A model generated the notes under the pieces. It worked only from the letters and a program-made list of their open reading frames with translations. It made no database searches and was not told the DNA's origin. The translations under genes were made by a program, and so were the position numbers. Shown in pieces: positions 8,711 through 17,017 of a stretch of 64,000 bases of DNA (positions are counted from its first letter, which is position 1; each line of letters starts with the position of its first letter). The DNA comes from Rhizobiales bacterium NRL2. Lineage in GTDB: Bacteria; Pseudomonadota; Alphaproteobacteria; Minwuiales; Minwuiaceae. The stretch is taken from positions 4,145,031-4,209,030 of the forward strand of contig CP016093.1 of the NCBI GenBank assembly GCA_001664005.1, written 5' to 3'.

Positions 8711-8785
8711 GGGCGCGTAGCTCAGTGGGAGAGCACTACGTTGACATCGTAGGGGTCGCTGGTTCAATCCCAGCCGCGCCCACCA
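8711..8785 (+). tRNA. tRNA-Val (anticodon GAC)
   Basis: A full cloverleaf is visible. The acceptor arms are GGGCGCG (8711-8717) and CGCGCCC (8775-8781), the D-arm contains AGCTCAGTGGGAGAGC, and the anticodon stem CTACG/CGTAG encloses TTGACAT (anticodon GAC). The T-arm is CTGGTTCAATCCCAG, and CCA is encoded at 8783-8785. Confidence 0.97.
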
Positions 8786-8899
8786 TTTATCCCCAACCAT
8801 TGCCAATCGATCGACGGCCTGATCTGCATCCGTCGCGCAACCCGGCCATCCGCGCTAGCATGATGGGGTTCGCGTGCACGAAGACGAGGCAGCGATACC

Positions 8900-9256
8900 A
8901 TGCCTGTCCGCTACGAGAAGAACGCCTATGACCCGCCCGACGCGAAGCGGGACGGCGTGCGCATTGTCGCCACGCGTTACTGGCCGCGCGGGCTGAAACG
9001 GGAGGCGGCCGACCTCTACCTGCCCGATCTGGCGCCGTCGACCGAGTTGCTGCACGCCTTCCGGGATGAAGAGATCACCTGGCAGGCCTTCGCGAAGCGC
9101 TACCGCGAGGAGATGAAGGGCCAGACCTCCCACCTGCGCACCCTGAACTGGCTGAGCGAGCGGGCGGGCCGGCGGCTGACCGTCCTCTGCACCTGCGAGA
9201 CCGCCGAGCGTTGCCACCGCCGCCTGCTGGCCGGGCTGATCGAGAAAGCCGGCTGA
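8900..9256 (+). CDS. DUF488 domain protein
   Basis: This 118-residue protein has the DUF488 pattern: a basic N-terminal segment VATRYWPRGLKRE, a central PSTELLHAFRDEEITWQAFAKRY-like helix pair, and the conserved C-terminal CTCETAERCHRRLL with cysteines and histidine. The biochemical role of the family is not established. It stands alone downstream of tRNA-Val. Confidence 0.88.
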   Translation: MPVRYEKNAYDPPDAKRDGVRIVATRYWPRGLKREAADLYLPDLAPSTELLHAFRDEEITWQAFAKRYREEMKGQTSHLRTLNWLSERAGRRLTVLCTCETAERCHRRLLAGLIEKAG

Positions 9257-9435
9257 CAGCGACGCCCGCGGGCCACGTGCCCGGAAATCGCCGTTCAAAT
9301 CCTGGGCGCCGTGGACTAGATATCGGGAACATTCGTTCAGGGCGCTGTCCGGCCGGCATGTGGGGAGACATGCCGGGGATTGCGGCTGCGGCCGCCGGAA
9401 GCGGCGCCCGGGACGGCGGGAAACGGGGAGAGATC

Positions 9436-11067
9436 ATGACCGAACATGCAAATGCCGCCACGCGTCCCGACTGCGACGTGGTCGTGGTGGGCGCGGGCTT
9501 CGCCGGGATCTACGCGCTGTGGACGGCGCGGCAGCGGGGCCTGAGCGTCCGCGGCTTCGAGAGCGCCTCGGACGTGGGCGGCACCTGGTACTGGAACGCC
9601 TATCCCGGCGCGCGCTGCGACGTCGACAGCTATTCCTACGCCTACTTCTTCGACAACGAGGTGGTGCGCGAATGGAGCTGGTCGGACATCTGCGCCGAAC
9701 AGCCGGAGATCCAGAACTACCTCCGCTTCGTCGCCGAACGCTGCGGCGTCATCGGCGACATCACCTTCGAGACCCGGGTCACCGGCGCCGAGTTCATGGA
9801 AGAATCCGGGCTCTGGCGGGTCCGCACCTCGGGCGGCGAGGAAGTCCTCTGCCGCTATCTCGTCCTCGCAGTGGGCGCGCTGTCGCAGCCCAAGGCGCCC
9901 GACATCGAGGGTGTCGACAGCTTCGCCGGCGAGGCCTATTTCACCTCGTCCTGGCCCAGGGACCGGGAGGTCGACCTCCGCGGCAAGCGCGTCGGCGTCA
10001 TCGGTACGGGCTCGTCGGGCGTGCAGGCGATCCCCGAGATCGCCAAGGTCGCCAGCGAGGTCGTGGTCTTCCAGCGCACGGCGAACTTCGTGACGCCCAC
10101 CGGCGGCGGCCCGATGGACCCGGAGAAGGTGGCCGGCCTGCGCCAGGATCCGCAGGCGGTGCGGCAGGGCATGCGCGAGACCTATGGCGGCACCTACCCG
10201 CCCAGCATGGGCGACCTGCGCTTCAGCGACCTGGACGAGGCAGGCCGGGAGCGCGAGCTCTGGAAGGCCTGGGAGGGCGACTATGTCCAGCTCGCCTTCC
10301 TCGACGCCCACACGCCGGAAGCCAACGAGGCGATCTCCGCGTTCATCCGACAGCGGATGCTGGAGCAGGTAAACGACCCCTGGACCGCCGAGCGGCTGGT
10401 GCCCTGGGACCACCCCTATGGCGGCAAGCGGCCCTGCCGCAGCGACGTCTACCTGCAGACCTACAACCAGCCCCATGTCCGGCTGGTGCACCTGCCGGAT
10501 ACGCCGATCGAACGCATCGTGCCGGCGGGCATCGTGACCTCGGAGGAGACGTTCGAACTCGACGTGATCGTCTACGCGACCGGCTTCGACGCGCTTTCCG
10601 GCCCGGTCCGCGCCATGAACATCGCCGGCATCGACGGCGTACGGATGAACGACGTCTGGGCGGACGGGCCGGTGAACTATCTGGGGACGATGGTGCACGG
10701 CTTCCCGAACCTGTTCCTGCCGTCCAGCGCCATGTCGCCGTCGGTGCTGTCGAACATGGCGACCCTGGCCGAGCAGCAGGTCGACTTCATCTTCGACACC
10801 GTCGCCTGGCTGGAGGAGAACGGCCGGCCGGCGCTTCATCCCAGGGCGGAATCCCAGGAATTCTGGGCCGACGAGACCCTGCGCTACGCCAGGCGCGTGC
10901 CCGGCGCCCTGACCACGGACAGCTGGTACAACGGCGCCAACGTGCCGGGCAAGCCACGCCGCTACATGGTCTATCGCGGCGGTTTCAAGCGCTACAACGA
11001 GACCTGCTACGCCGAACTGGAAAACGGCTTTCCGGGCTATGAACTGATCGCCTTGGACGCCGCCTGA
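9436..11067 (+). CDS. Baeyer-Villiger-type flavin monooxygenase with atypical fingerprint
   Basis: This 543-residue two-dinucleotide-fold flavoprotein is of the cyclohexanone monooxygenase type. The FAD site is GAGFAG (residues 19-24), the conserved GGTWYWNAYPGARCD follows, and the NADPH fold is GVIGTGSSGVQ. The Baeyer-Villiger fingerprint FxGxxxHxxxWP reads FAGEAYFTSSWP, so its histidine is Phe169. The usual C-terminal ATGFD motif is present (VYATGFDALSGP). Family members insert oxygen next to ketones using NADPH and O2. The start at 9436 follows GGGGAGA. It is first in a row of catabolic genes, but a strong hairpin follows its stop. Whether it still does Baeyer-Villiger chemistry is doubtful given the substitution. 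Confidence 0.88.
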   Translation: MTEHANAATRPDCDVVVVGAGFAGIYALWTARQRGLSVRGFESASDVGGTWYWNAYPGARCDVDSYSYAYFFDNEVVREWSWSDICAEQPEIQNYLRFVAERCGVIGDITFETRVTGAEFMEESGLWRVRTSGGEEVLCRYLVLAVGALSQPKAPDIEGVDSFAGEAYFTSSWPRDREVDLRGKRVGVIGTGSSGVQAIPEIAKVASEVVVFQRTANFVTPTGGGPMDPEKVAGLRQDPQAVRQGMRETYGGTYPPSMGDLRFSDLDEAGRERELWKAWEGDYVQLAFLDAHTPEANEAISAFIRQRMLEQVNDPWTAERLVPWDHPYGGKRPCRSDVYLQTYNQPHVRLVHLPDTPIERIVPAGIVTSEETFELDVIVYATGFDALSGPVRAMNIAGIDGVRMNDVWADGPVNYLGTMVHGFPNLFLPSSAMSPSVLSNMATLAEQQVDFIFDTVAWLEENGRPALHPRAESQEFWADETLRYARRVPGALTTDSWYNGANVPGKPRRYMVYRGGFKRYNETCYAELENGFPGYELIALDAA

Positions 11068-11076
11068 CGCGGCCGC

Positions 11077-11107
11077 GGGACCGCCGCGCCGGCAGTGCGG
11101 CGGTCCC
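11077..11107 (+). terminator. Hairpin after the monooxygenase gene
   Basis: GGGACCGCCGC (11077-11087) and GCGGCGGTCCC (11097-11107) form a perfect 11-bp stem with a 9-base loop, starting 10 bases after the stop codon. No T run follows directly, so it may be a processing block or a weak terminator. Confidence 0.5.
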
Positions 11108-11219
11108 TGCGCATTCCGCTTGTGTTTCCGCGCGTCCGGTCCACCTAATGGCGCGCCCCGGTCGGTGTGCAGTCCGGGGCATTCCCGCCATCTCTTTCCA
11201 GACCGGAAGGTTCAAGGAA

Positions 11220-11543
11220 ATGCGAACGCTCATCATTGTCATGGGCCTGACGGCGCTGGTCTCGTTCGGGGCCCGCGCGGAGAATCTCTACTTCCTTCTC
11301 ATCAACCAGAGCAGCGCGGACATCGTCGAGTTCCATGTCTCACCGCCCGATGCGTCCCGCTGGACGGACAATCTGATCCCGGACGGCTACGTCCTGCCGG
11401 CCGGCAACGAGGTCGAGGTCGCCATCGAGGACGGCCAGGATCACTGCGCCTACGACATCCGCGCGGTCTTCGCCGACGGCGAGGTCTTCGAGGAGTACGA
11501 TACCGACCTCTGCGAACTGGGGCAGTGGACCTTCACCGACTGA
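11220..11543 (+). CDS. Small secreted protein of unknown function
   Basis: This 107-residue protein has a clear signal peptide, MRTLIIVMGLTALVSFGARA, with likely cleavage before ENLYF. The mature part is acidic and contains the stretch FLLINQSSADIVEFHVSP and two cysteines (HCAYD and DLCELG) that could form a disulfide in the periplasm. The shape suggests a small beta-rich periplasmic protein. No function is recognised. The ATG at 11220 is chosen because the signal sequence begins there, preceded by GGAAGG; a longer open frame upstream carries no signal. It is a monocistronic-looking gene between the monooxygenase and the CoA-transferase. Confidence 0.75.
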   Translation: MRTLIIVMGLTALVSFGARAENLYFLLINQSSADIVEFHVSPPDASRWTDNLIPDGYVLPAGNEVEVAIEDGQDHCAYDIRAVFADGEVFEEYDTDLCELGQWTFTD

Positions 11544-11688
11544 ACCGCCGCGATCGTGCGGGCTACGCGCGAGACTGATTTTTCTACTCGCGGGTCAGCA
11601 TTGTCATCCTTTCATGGCATCGGGCGCCGTCCTTTGGCATACTCCGCCCGCGCCGGGCCGCGTAATGGCCCGGCCGGGGAGGCATTCG

Positions 11689-11748
11689 ATGACTGATTTT
11701 GCAGACACGCCGGCCGGCTGCGGCCGGCCTGAACGAGGCGGCGCATGA
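11689..11748 (+). CDS. Putative 19-residue leader peptide coupled to the CoA-transferase gene
   Basis: An ATG at 11689 follows the strong ribosome site GGGGAGG at a 7-base spacing. It opens a 19-codon frame (MTDFADTPAGCGRPERGGA) whose stop overlaps the CoA-transferase start as ATGA (11745-11748). Within it, CCGGCCG (11710-11716) pairs with CGGCCGG (11721-11727) around a 4-base loop. It may be a coupling leader or a chance frame; no homology can be claimed. Confidence 0.35.
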   Translation: MTDFADTPAGCGRPERGGA

Positions 11749-12956
11749 GCGGGCCGCTGGAGGGAATCCGCGTCCTCGACCTGACGCGCTTCGCCGCCGG
11801 TCCGCACGCGACCCAGATGATGGGCGATTCCGGCGCCGACGTGGTCAAGGTCGAGGGCCTGACCGGCGACGGCATGCGCATGGCCGATTCCAAGGTCGGC
11901 AAGCCCGACAGCATGTTTTTCATGACCATCAACCGCGCCAAGCGCAGCCTGTCGGTCGATCTGCGCAACGAGGACGGCAAGGCGGTGCTGCGGGAACTCG
12001 TCACCCGGGCCGACATCCTGGTGGAGAACTTCCGTCCCGGCGTGATGGAGGATATGGGCTTCGGCTGGGAAACGCTGCAGGAAATCAATCCACGGCTGAT
12101 CATGGTACGGGTCTCCGGCTTCGGCCAGGAAGGGCCCTGGGCCAAACGCGCCTCCTACGATCCGGTGATCCAGGCGCTGTCCGGTTTCCAGGAGCTGACG
12201 GGGTCGCCCGACGGCCCGCCCACGGTCTGCGGCACGGTCGTGACGGACTATCTCACCGGCCTGCACGCCGTGATCGGCGCGGTCACCGCGCTGCAGGGAC
12301 GCGAGCGTACCGGCCGCGGCCAGTGGGTCGACGTCTCCATGCTGGACGCGGCGACCAGCCTGCTGATGACAGCCATCCCGGAGTACCTCCATCTCGGTCA
12401 GGTCCGGACCCGGCGCGGCAACAAGAACCCGGTTTCCGTGCCGTCGCACTGCTTCGAGTGCGCCGATGGCCGGTTCGTCCACATCACCGCCTGGACCGAC
12501 GGCGAGTTCGCCAAGCTGTCCAGGGCGATGGGGATGCCGGAACTGCTGGAGGATCCGCGCTTCGCCGACATCGACAACCGGGTCGCCAACGAAAAGGCGA
12601 TCGAGAAGATCATCGCCGACTGGATGATGCAGTTCGACGCCGCGGAGGTCGAACGCCGTTTGATGGCGATGAGCCTGCCGGCGGCGCGGGTCGCGACCAT
12701 CGCCGAGGTCGCCGAGAACCCGCAATTGCAGCATCGGGGACACATCGTCGAGGTGGAGCACGCCAGCCAGGGACGCCTACCGGTGGCGGGGCCCGCAATC
12801 CGTTATTCCGACAGCCCCTTGCCTGCGGTGCACAAGGTGCCGATGCTGGGCGAGCATAGCGCCGAGGTGCTGCGCGAGTGGCTGGACTACGACACGGCGC
12901 GCATCGACGCGCTGGAGACGGCCGGCGTGATCCGGACGGCGGCAGGGGGCCGCTGA
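11745..12956 (+). CDS. CaiB/BaiF family CoA-transferase (class III)
   Basis: This 403-residue protein shows the family N-terminus LEGIRVLDLTRFAAGPHATQ with a Rossmann-like start, then ADVVKVE, NRAKRSLSVDL and VENFRPGVMEDMGF. SYDPVIQALSG contains the aspartate (Asp139) in the place of the catalytic Asp of formyl-CoA transferase. Class III enzymes move CoA between carboxylic acids through an aspartyl-CoA anhydride. The substrate is unknown. It lies just before the dctPQM transporter and two SDR genes, so it may activate the imported acid. The start overlaps a possible leader peptide. Confidence 0.9.
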   Translation: MSGPLEGIRVLDLTRFAAGPHATQMMGDSGADVVKVEGLTGDGMRMADSKVGKPDSMFFMTINRAKRSLSVDLRNEDGKAVLRELVTRADILVENFRPGVMEDMGFGWETLQEINPRLIMVRVSGFGQEGPWAKRASYDPVIQALSGFQELTGSPDGPPTVCGTVVTDYLTGLHAVIGAVTALQGRERTGRGQWVDVSMLDAATSLLMTAIPEYLHLGQVRTRRGNKNPVSVPSHCFECADGRFVHITAWTDGEFAKLSRAMGMPELLEDPRFADIDNRVANEKAIEKIIADWMMQFDAAEVERRLMAMSLPAARVATIAEVAENPQLQHRGHIVEVEHASQGRLPVAGPAIRYSDSPLPAVHKVPMLGEHSAEVLREWLDYDTARIDALETAGVIRTAAGGR

Positions 12957-13130
12957 CGGAGACACCGACCGGACGCAAGGAGCCGGCGGCAACCGCCGCG
13001 GCGCATCGTTCGTGGGGGAACGGTGGGCCGGCGCGGCGGGAACGCGGTCGGGTGCCGAAGCGTCAGAGGCCGGCGACGGTCGCCGGCATTCGTGCAACGG
13101 GCGCCAAGCCCACAACGGGGAGGAGAAGAC

Positions 13131-14168
13131 ATGCAGACCCTGATCAGGAATATCGCGCCGGTGGCGTTCGCGGCGGCGCTTGTCGTCGTCGGCGTCTCGC
13201 AGGCCCGCGCCGAATGCGACGAGGTCTTCACGCTGAAGTACCACAACGCCTATCCGCCGACGCTGGCGCTCTACAACAAGGTCGGCGCCGGCTTCAAGGA
13301 GCGCGTCGAGAAGTGGTCCGACGGCTGCATCAAGTTCGAGAACTATGATTCCGGCGCCCTGACCTCGGTCGCCGGCATGGTCGACGCCACCGACCAGGGC
13401 ATCATCGACATCAGCCACAGCTGGGGTGCGTTCTACGTTGGCGACATCCCCGAAGGGGACATCGAGATCGGCCTGCCGCTGGCCTGGGGCGAGACCTACG
13501 AAGCCTATGACGCCTACTACAACCGCGGTCTGAAGGAAGTCATCGCGGAGGCCTATGAGAGCCGCTTCAACGTCAAGCACTTCCCCTCGATCATCGGGCT
13601 GGAATACGTCATCGCGACCCGCGAGGAGATCAGCGGTCTCGAAGACCTGAAGGGCATGAAGCTGCGCGCGCTCGGCGTCTACGGCGAGATGGCGCAGCAG
13701 CTCGGCGCATCTGCAGTGGTCATTCCGGGCGGTGAGCTCTACTCCGCGCTGCAGCTCGGCACCATCGACGGTCTGATCTACGGCGCCGAAGCCATCGTCG
13801 CCCAGGGCCTCCAGGAGTTCCTGAAGACCGCGATCGTGGAGCCGAACCTGAACGCCGGCGCCGGGCACTGGCTGTTCAACCGCGACACCTGGGAGAGCCT
13901 GCCGCCGAACCTCCAGAACGTGATCAACATGGCCGTCGATTACGGCAACCTGGCCGGCGCCATGGACTACCGGGTGGTCGAGGCCAAGAACATCGGCGTG
14001 CTGGCGCGCGACGGCGTCAAGCTGCTCGAACTCTCCGGCGAGGAGCAGGCGCGGCTGAACGGGATCGCCGTGGAGATGTGGAACAAGATCGCCGAGCGTT
14101 CCGAACTCGCCGCCAAGGGCGTCGAGATCGTGAAGCAGCAGCAGCGTGAGTTCGGTCAGATCGACTGA
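13131..14168 (+). CDS. dctP: TRAP transporter substrate-binding protein (DctP family)
   Basis: This 345-residue periplasmic solute receptor has a signal peptide with likely cleavage after VGVSQARA. The DctP fold is visible: FTLKYHNAYPPT at the N-terminus, then DATDQGIIDISHSWGAFYVG. The family arginine lies in the segment LRALGVYGEMAQQLGASAV, which normally contacts the substrate carboxylate, and it is followed by GELYSALQLGTIDGLIYGAE. TRAP receptors bind organic acids and deliver them to the DctQM membrane part. It starts at the ATG at 13131 behind GGGGAGGAGAAG. dctQ and dctM follow. The ligand is unknown; the neighbourhood suggests an alicyclic or branched carboxylate. Confidence 0.92.
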   Translation: MQTLIRNIAPVAFAAALVVVGVSQARAECDEVFTLKYHNAYPPTLALYNKVGAGFKERVEKWSDGCIKFENYDSGALTSVAGMVDATDQGIIDISHSWGAFYVGDIPEGDIEIGLPLAWGETYEAYDAYYNRGLKEVIAEAYESRFNVKHFPSIIGLEYVIATREEISGLEDLKGMKLRALGVYGEMAQQLGASAVVIPGGELYSALQLGTIDGLIYGAEAIVAQGLQEFLKTAIVEPNLNAGAGHWLFNRDTWESLPPNLQNVINMAVDYGNLAGAMDYRVVEAKNIGVLARDGVKLLELSGEEQARLNGIAVEMWNKIAERSELAAKGVEIVKQQQREFGQID

Positions 14169-14180
14169 CGCAACCGGCTT

Positions 14181-14207
14181 CGGCGGCGGCCCGCGTGGCC
14201 GCCGCCG
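14181..14207 (+). promoter_or_regulatory. Intercistronic stem-loop between dctP and dctQ
   Basis: CGGCGGCGGCC (14181-14191) and GGCCGCCGCCG (14197-14207) form an 11-bp stem with loop CGCGT, 12 bases after the dctP stop. Such stems behind binding-protein genes are known to stabilise the upstream message and lower expression of the membrane genes; that role here is inferred. Confidence 0.55.
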
Positions 14208-14276
14208 GACCGTTCCGGCCGCCGGCCCCGGAACCGGCCGGCGTTCCGGATGTCCCCAATCCTGGAGAATGGCCCG

Positions 14277-14795
14277 ATGGATCGGCTGAAGTCGATCGAC
14301 AGGATCAGCGGCTGGATGTCGGTGATCTCGTCCTGGACACTGCTTGCAATGACCCTGATCGTCGGCTTCGAGGTGGCGGCCCGCTACCTCTTCAACAGCC
14401 CGACCATCTGGGCGTGGGATGTCAACGTGCAGCTGATGATGCTGCTGCTCATGTTCGGCGTCGCCGAGGCCTACCGCCGCGACGCCCATGTGCGCGTCGA
14501 CATACTGACCGGGGCGCTTCCGCCGCGCGGCCGCGCCATTCTCGACGTGCTCTACGCACCGGTCTTCTTCCTGATCACGGTGATCATCGTCTGGACCGGC
14601 TGGGAGTATTTCCACCAGGCCTTCGAGCGCGGCCAGACCGCGCCCACGATCCTGGCCCCGCCGCTCTGGCCCATCAAGTTCGCCATACCGCTGGGCGGCG
14701 CGGTCCTGTTGCTGACGGGCGTGGCGAAGCTGATCCGTGACCTGCGCGTCGTCTTCCGCGGCGCCGAAGACGAGAGCGGCGAGGGCGGACGATGA
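14277..14795 (+). CDS. dctQ: TRAP transporter small membrane subunit (DctQ)
   Basis: This 172-residue protein has four predicted membrane helices: around SVISSWTLLAMTLIVGFEVA, VQLMMLLLMFGVAEA, ILDVLYAPVFFLITVIIVWTG and FAIPLGGAVLLLTGVA. The first is followed by the family pattern AARYLFNSPTIWAWD. It pairs with DctM to form the Na+-coupled permease. The start at the ATG at 14277 follows GGAGAATGG. The stop overlaps the dctM start (ATGA), so the two are translationally coupled. Confidence 0.92.
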   Translation: MDRLKSIDRISGWMSVISSWTLLAMTLIVGFEVAARYLFNSPTIWAWDVNVQLMMLLLMFGVAEAYRRDAHVRVDILTGALPPRGRAILDVLYAPVFFLITVIIVWTGWEYFHQAFERGQTAPTILAPPLWPIKFAIPLGGAVLLLTGVAKLIRDLRVVFRGAEDESGEGGR

Positions 14796-16132
14796 GCCCG
14801 GAACTGATCACCGTCCTGATCTTCGCCAACCTGATCCTGTTCCTGGCGACGGGCTTTCCGGTCGCCTTCTCCCTGATCGGCATCTCGCTGATCTGGATCC
14901 TGATCCTGCACGGCGACCGGGCGCTCGGCATGGTGCCGTCGACCATCTTCGACACCGCCACGACCGACATCTTCATCGCGGCGCCACTGTTCATCTTCAT
15001 GGCGATCGCGCTCTACCGCGTCGGCATCGGCAACCTGATCTACGAGGCGATCCATCACTGGACCGCCGGCGTGCCCGGCGGACTGGCCATCGGCACGGTC
15101 GCGGCGGCCGCGCTGATCGCAGCCATGACCGGCATCGGCGGCACGGCCGTCCTCGTCCTCGGCGTGCTGGCCATTCCGGAGATGCTCCGCCGCGGCTACA
15201 ACGTCCGTCTCGCCATCGGCGGCCTGCCGCCGGGCGGCGCGCTGGGCGTCCTGATTCCGCCCACCGTGATCGGCGTGCTGCTGGGCGGTTTCACCGGCAT
15301 TCCGGTCGGCCATCTGTTCTTCGGCGCAGCCGTGCCCGGCCTTCTGATCGCCGTGTTGTTCTGCATCTACATCCTGATCCGCTGCACGATGAACCCCGAA
15401 CTGGCGCCGCGGCTGGCCAAAGAGGATCGGCCACCGATGCGCGAGAAGCTGATCGCGACCAGCCGTATCGCCTTGCCGATGGTGCTGATCGCCGTGGTCC
15501 TCGGCAGCATCTGGCGCGGCGTGGCGACACCGTCGGAAGCCGCGGGCATCGGCGCGCTCGGCACGCTGGTGATCGCATTGGGCATGGGCCGGCTGAACTT
15601 CCGTGCGCTCAGGGAGATGCTGGCCGACGCAGGCCAGGTTTCGGTGATGGTTCTGACCCTGGTCGTCGGCGGCGCGCTTTTCTCACGCCTGCTGCAGTTC
15701 TCGGGATCGGCGCGGATGATCTCCGACCTGATGGTCGGCATCGACGTCGGCGTCTACGGCACGCTTCTGATCTTCCTCGGCCTGGCGATCCTGCTGGGCA
15801 TGTTCATCGATGGCGCAGCGATCATCTTCATCGTCACGCCGATCATGATGCCGGTGGTCGAATCCATGGGCATCCATCCCGTCTGGTTCGGCGTCATGCT
15901 GATGATCGCGGTGGCGATCGGCTATGTGACCCCGCCCTTCGGCATGAACCTGTTCTACCTGAAGGGGATCATCGAGCAGATCAAGGGCACGCCCGGCTGC
16001 GAGGTTCTGAACCGCGTCGGCGTCCGCGACATCTGGATGTCGTGCCTGCCCTATGTCGTGGTGATGATCCTGGCGCTGCTGCTGGTGCTGCTGTTCCCGG
16101 GGCTGGCGACCTGGCTGCCGGGCCACATGTAG
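14792..16132 (+). CDS. dctM: TRAP transporter large permease subunit (DctM)
   Basis: This 446-residue, very hydrophobic protein has about 11-12 membrane segments. Typical DctM elements are FLATGFPVAFSLIGISL, PLFIFMAIALYRVGIG, GTVAAAALIAAMTGIGGTAV, and the loop GGLPPGGALGVLIPPTVIGVL. The second half has FIDGAAIIFIVTPIMMPV and GYVTPPFGMNLFYLKG. It forms the translocation path and works in elevator fashion with DctP-delivered substrate and sodium. It is the last of the dctPQM genes and is followed by two SDR genes in the same direction. Confidence 0.94.
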   Translation: MSPELITVLIFANLILFLATGFPVAFSLIGISLIWILILHGDRALGMVPSTIFDTATTDIFIAAPLFIFMAIALYRVGIGNLIYEAIHHWTAGVPGGLAIGTVAAAALIAAMTGIGGTAVLVLGVLAIPEMLRRGYNVRLAIGGLPPGGALGVLIPPTVIGVLLGGFTGIPVGHLFFGAAVPGLLIAVLFCIYILIRCTMNPELAPRLAKEDRPPMREKLIATSRIALPMVLIAVVLGSIWRGVATPSEAAGIGALGTLVIALGMGRLNFRALREMLADAGQVSVMVLTLVVGGALFSRLLQFSGSARMISDLMVGIDVGVYGTLLIFLGLAILLGMFIDGAAIIFIVTPIMMPVVESMGIHPVWFGVMLMIAVAIGYVTPPFGMNLFYLKGIIEQIKGTPGCEVLNRVGVRDIWMSCLPYVVVMILALLLVLLFPGLATWLPGHM

Positions 16133-16192
16133 GCTGCGCCCGGCCGGGGAGGGCCGGACGCCGGAAACAACGAACCGGGGAGGAGTGAAGAC

Positions 16193-16981
16193 ATGGCCGA
16201 GGAAGTCATCAAGGCGGGCGGGACCCCGCATTATCCGGAGGGCGTGGCCGTCGTGGTCGGCGGTTCGGGCGGCATCGGCCGCGGCTGCTGCGAGCGGCTC
16301 GCCGCGCACGGCACCGACGTCGCGCTGACCTACCGCAACAACAAGGCCAAGGCCGACGACGCCGTGGCCGCGATCCAGGCGGCGGGCCGGAAGGGCCACG
16401 CGGCGCCGCTCGACCTTTCCGACCGGGACGCGGTCGTCCGCTATTTCGACGATGTGGCCGAGCGCTTCGGCGCCATCCACACCGTCGTCTTCGCTGTCGG
16501 CGCCGACATCACCATGGCCTATGTCGGCGACATCGACCCCGACGAGTGGGAACGCACGATCGAGGGCGACCTGAACGGCTTCTACCGCGTGTTCCGCGCC
16601 AGCCTGCCCCACCTGCGCAAGCAGGGCGGATCCTATGTGGCGCTGACGTCCGCCGGCATTCCCCGCCATCCGCCGCGCGACATCCTGTCGACCGTTCCGA
16701 AGGCGGGCATCGAGGCGCTGGTGCGCGGCATCGCCCGCGAGGAGGGCCGCTACGGCATCCGCGCCAACGCGATCCAGCTCGGCGTGATCGACGCCGGCCT
16801 GTTCGACCGGATCAGGGAGCAGGTCTCCGACAAGTTCGTCGAGGCGATGAAGAACAACACCGCGCTGCGCCGCTTCGCCTCCGCGCACGAGGTGGGCGAC
16901 GCCGCCGTCTATCTCTCGTCGTCGGTCGGCAGCTTCATCACCGGCCACAGCCTGCTCTTCGACGGCGGCTACGCGGTCTGA
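16193..16981 (+). CDS. SDR-family oxidoreductase lacking the catalytic tyrosine
   Basis: This 262-residue protein has a Rossmann fold with the cofactor motif GGSGGIGRG (residues 23-31). The usual NNAG is replaced by AVGAD. Ser153 is in LTSAG and Lys170 in STVPKAG. The expected Tyr of YxxxK is Ser166. The C-terminal signature GSFITGHSLLFDGGYAV is classical. It follows dctM by 60 bases behind GGGGAGGAG and precedes a normal SDR. It may be a non-standard dehydrogenase/reductase, or a subunit that pairs with the next protein. The serine codon is clear in the sequence. Confidence 0.87.
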   Translation: MAEEVIKAGGTPHYPEGVAVVVGGSGGIGRGCCERLAAHGTDVALTYRNNKAKADDAVAAIQAAGRKGHAAPLDLSDRDAVVRYFDDVAERFGAIHTVVFAVGADITMAYVGDIDPDEWERTIEGDLNGFYRVFRASLPHLRKQGGSYVALTSAGIPRHPPRDILSTVPKAGIEALVRGIAREEGRYGIRANAIQLGVIDAGLFDRIREQVSDKFVEAMKNNTALRRFASAHEVGDAAVYLSSSVGSFITGHSLLFDGGYAV

Positions 16982-17017
16982 CAGAATGAAGCGGTCACCA
17001 TACAGGGAGGGACGGCC

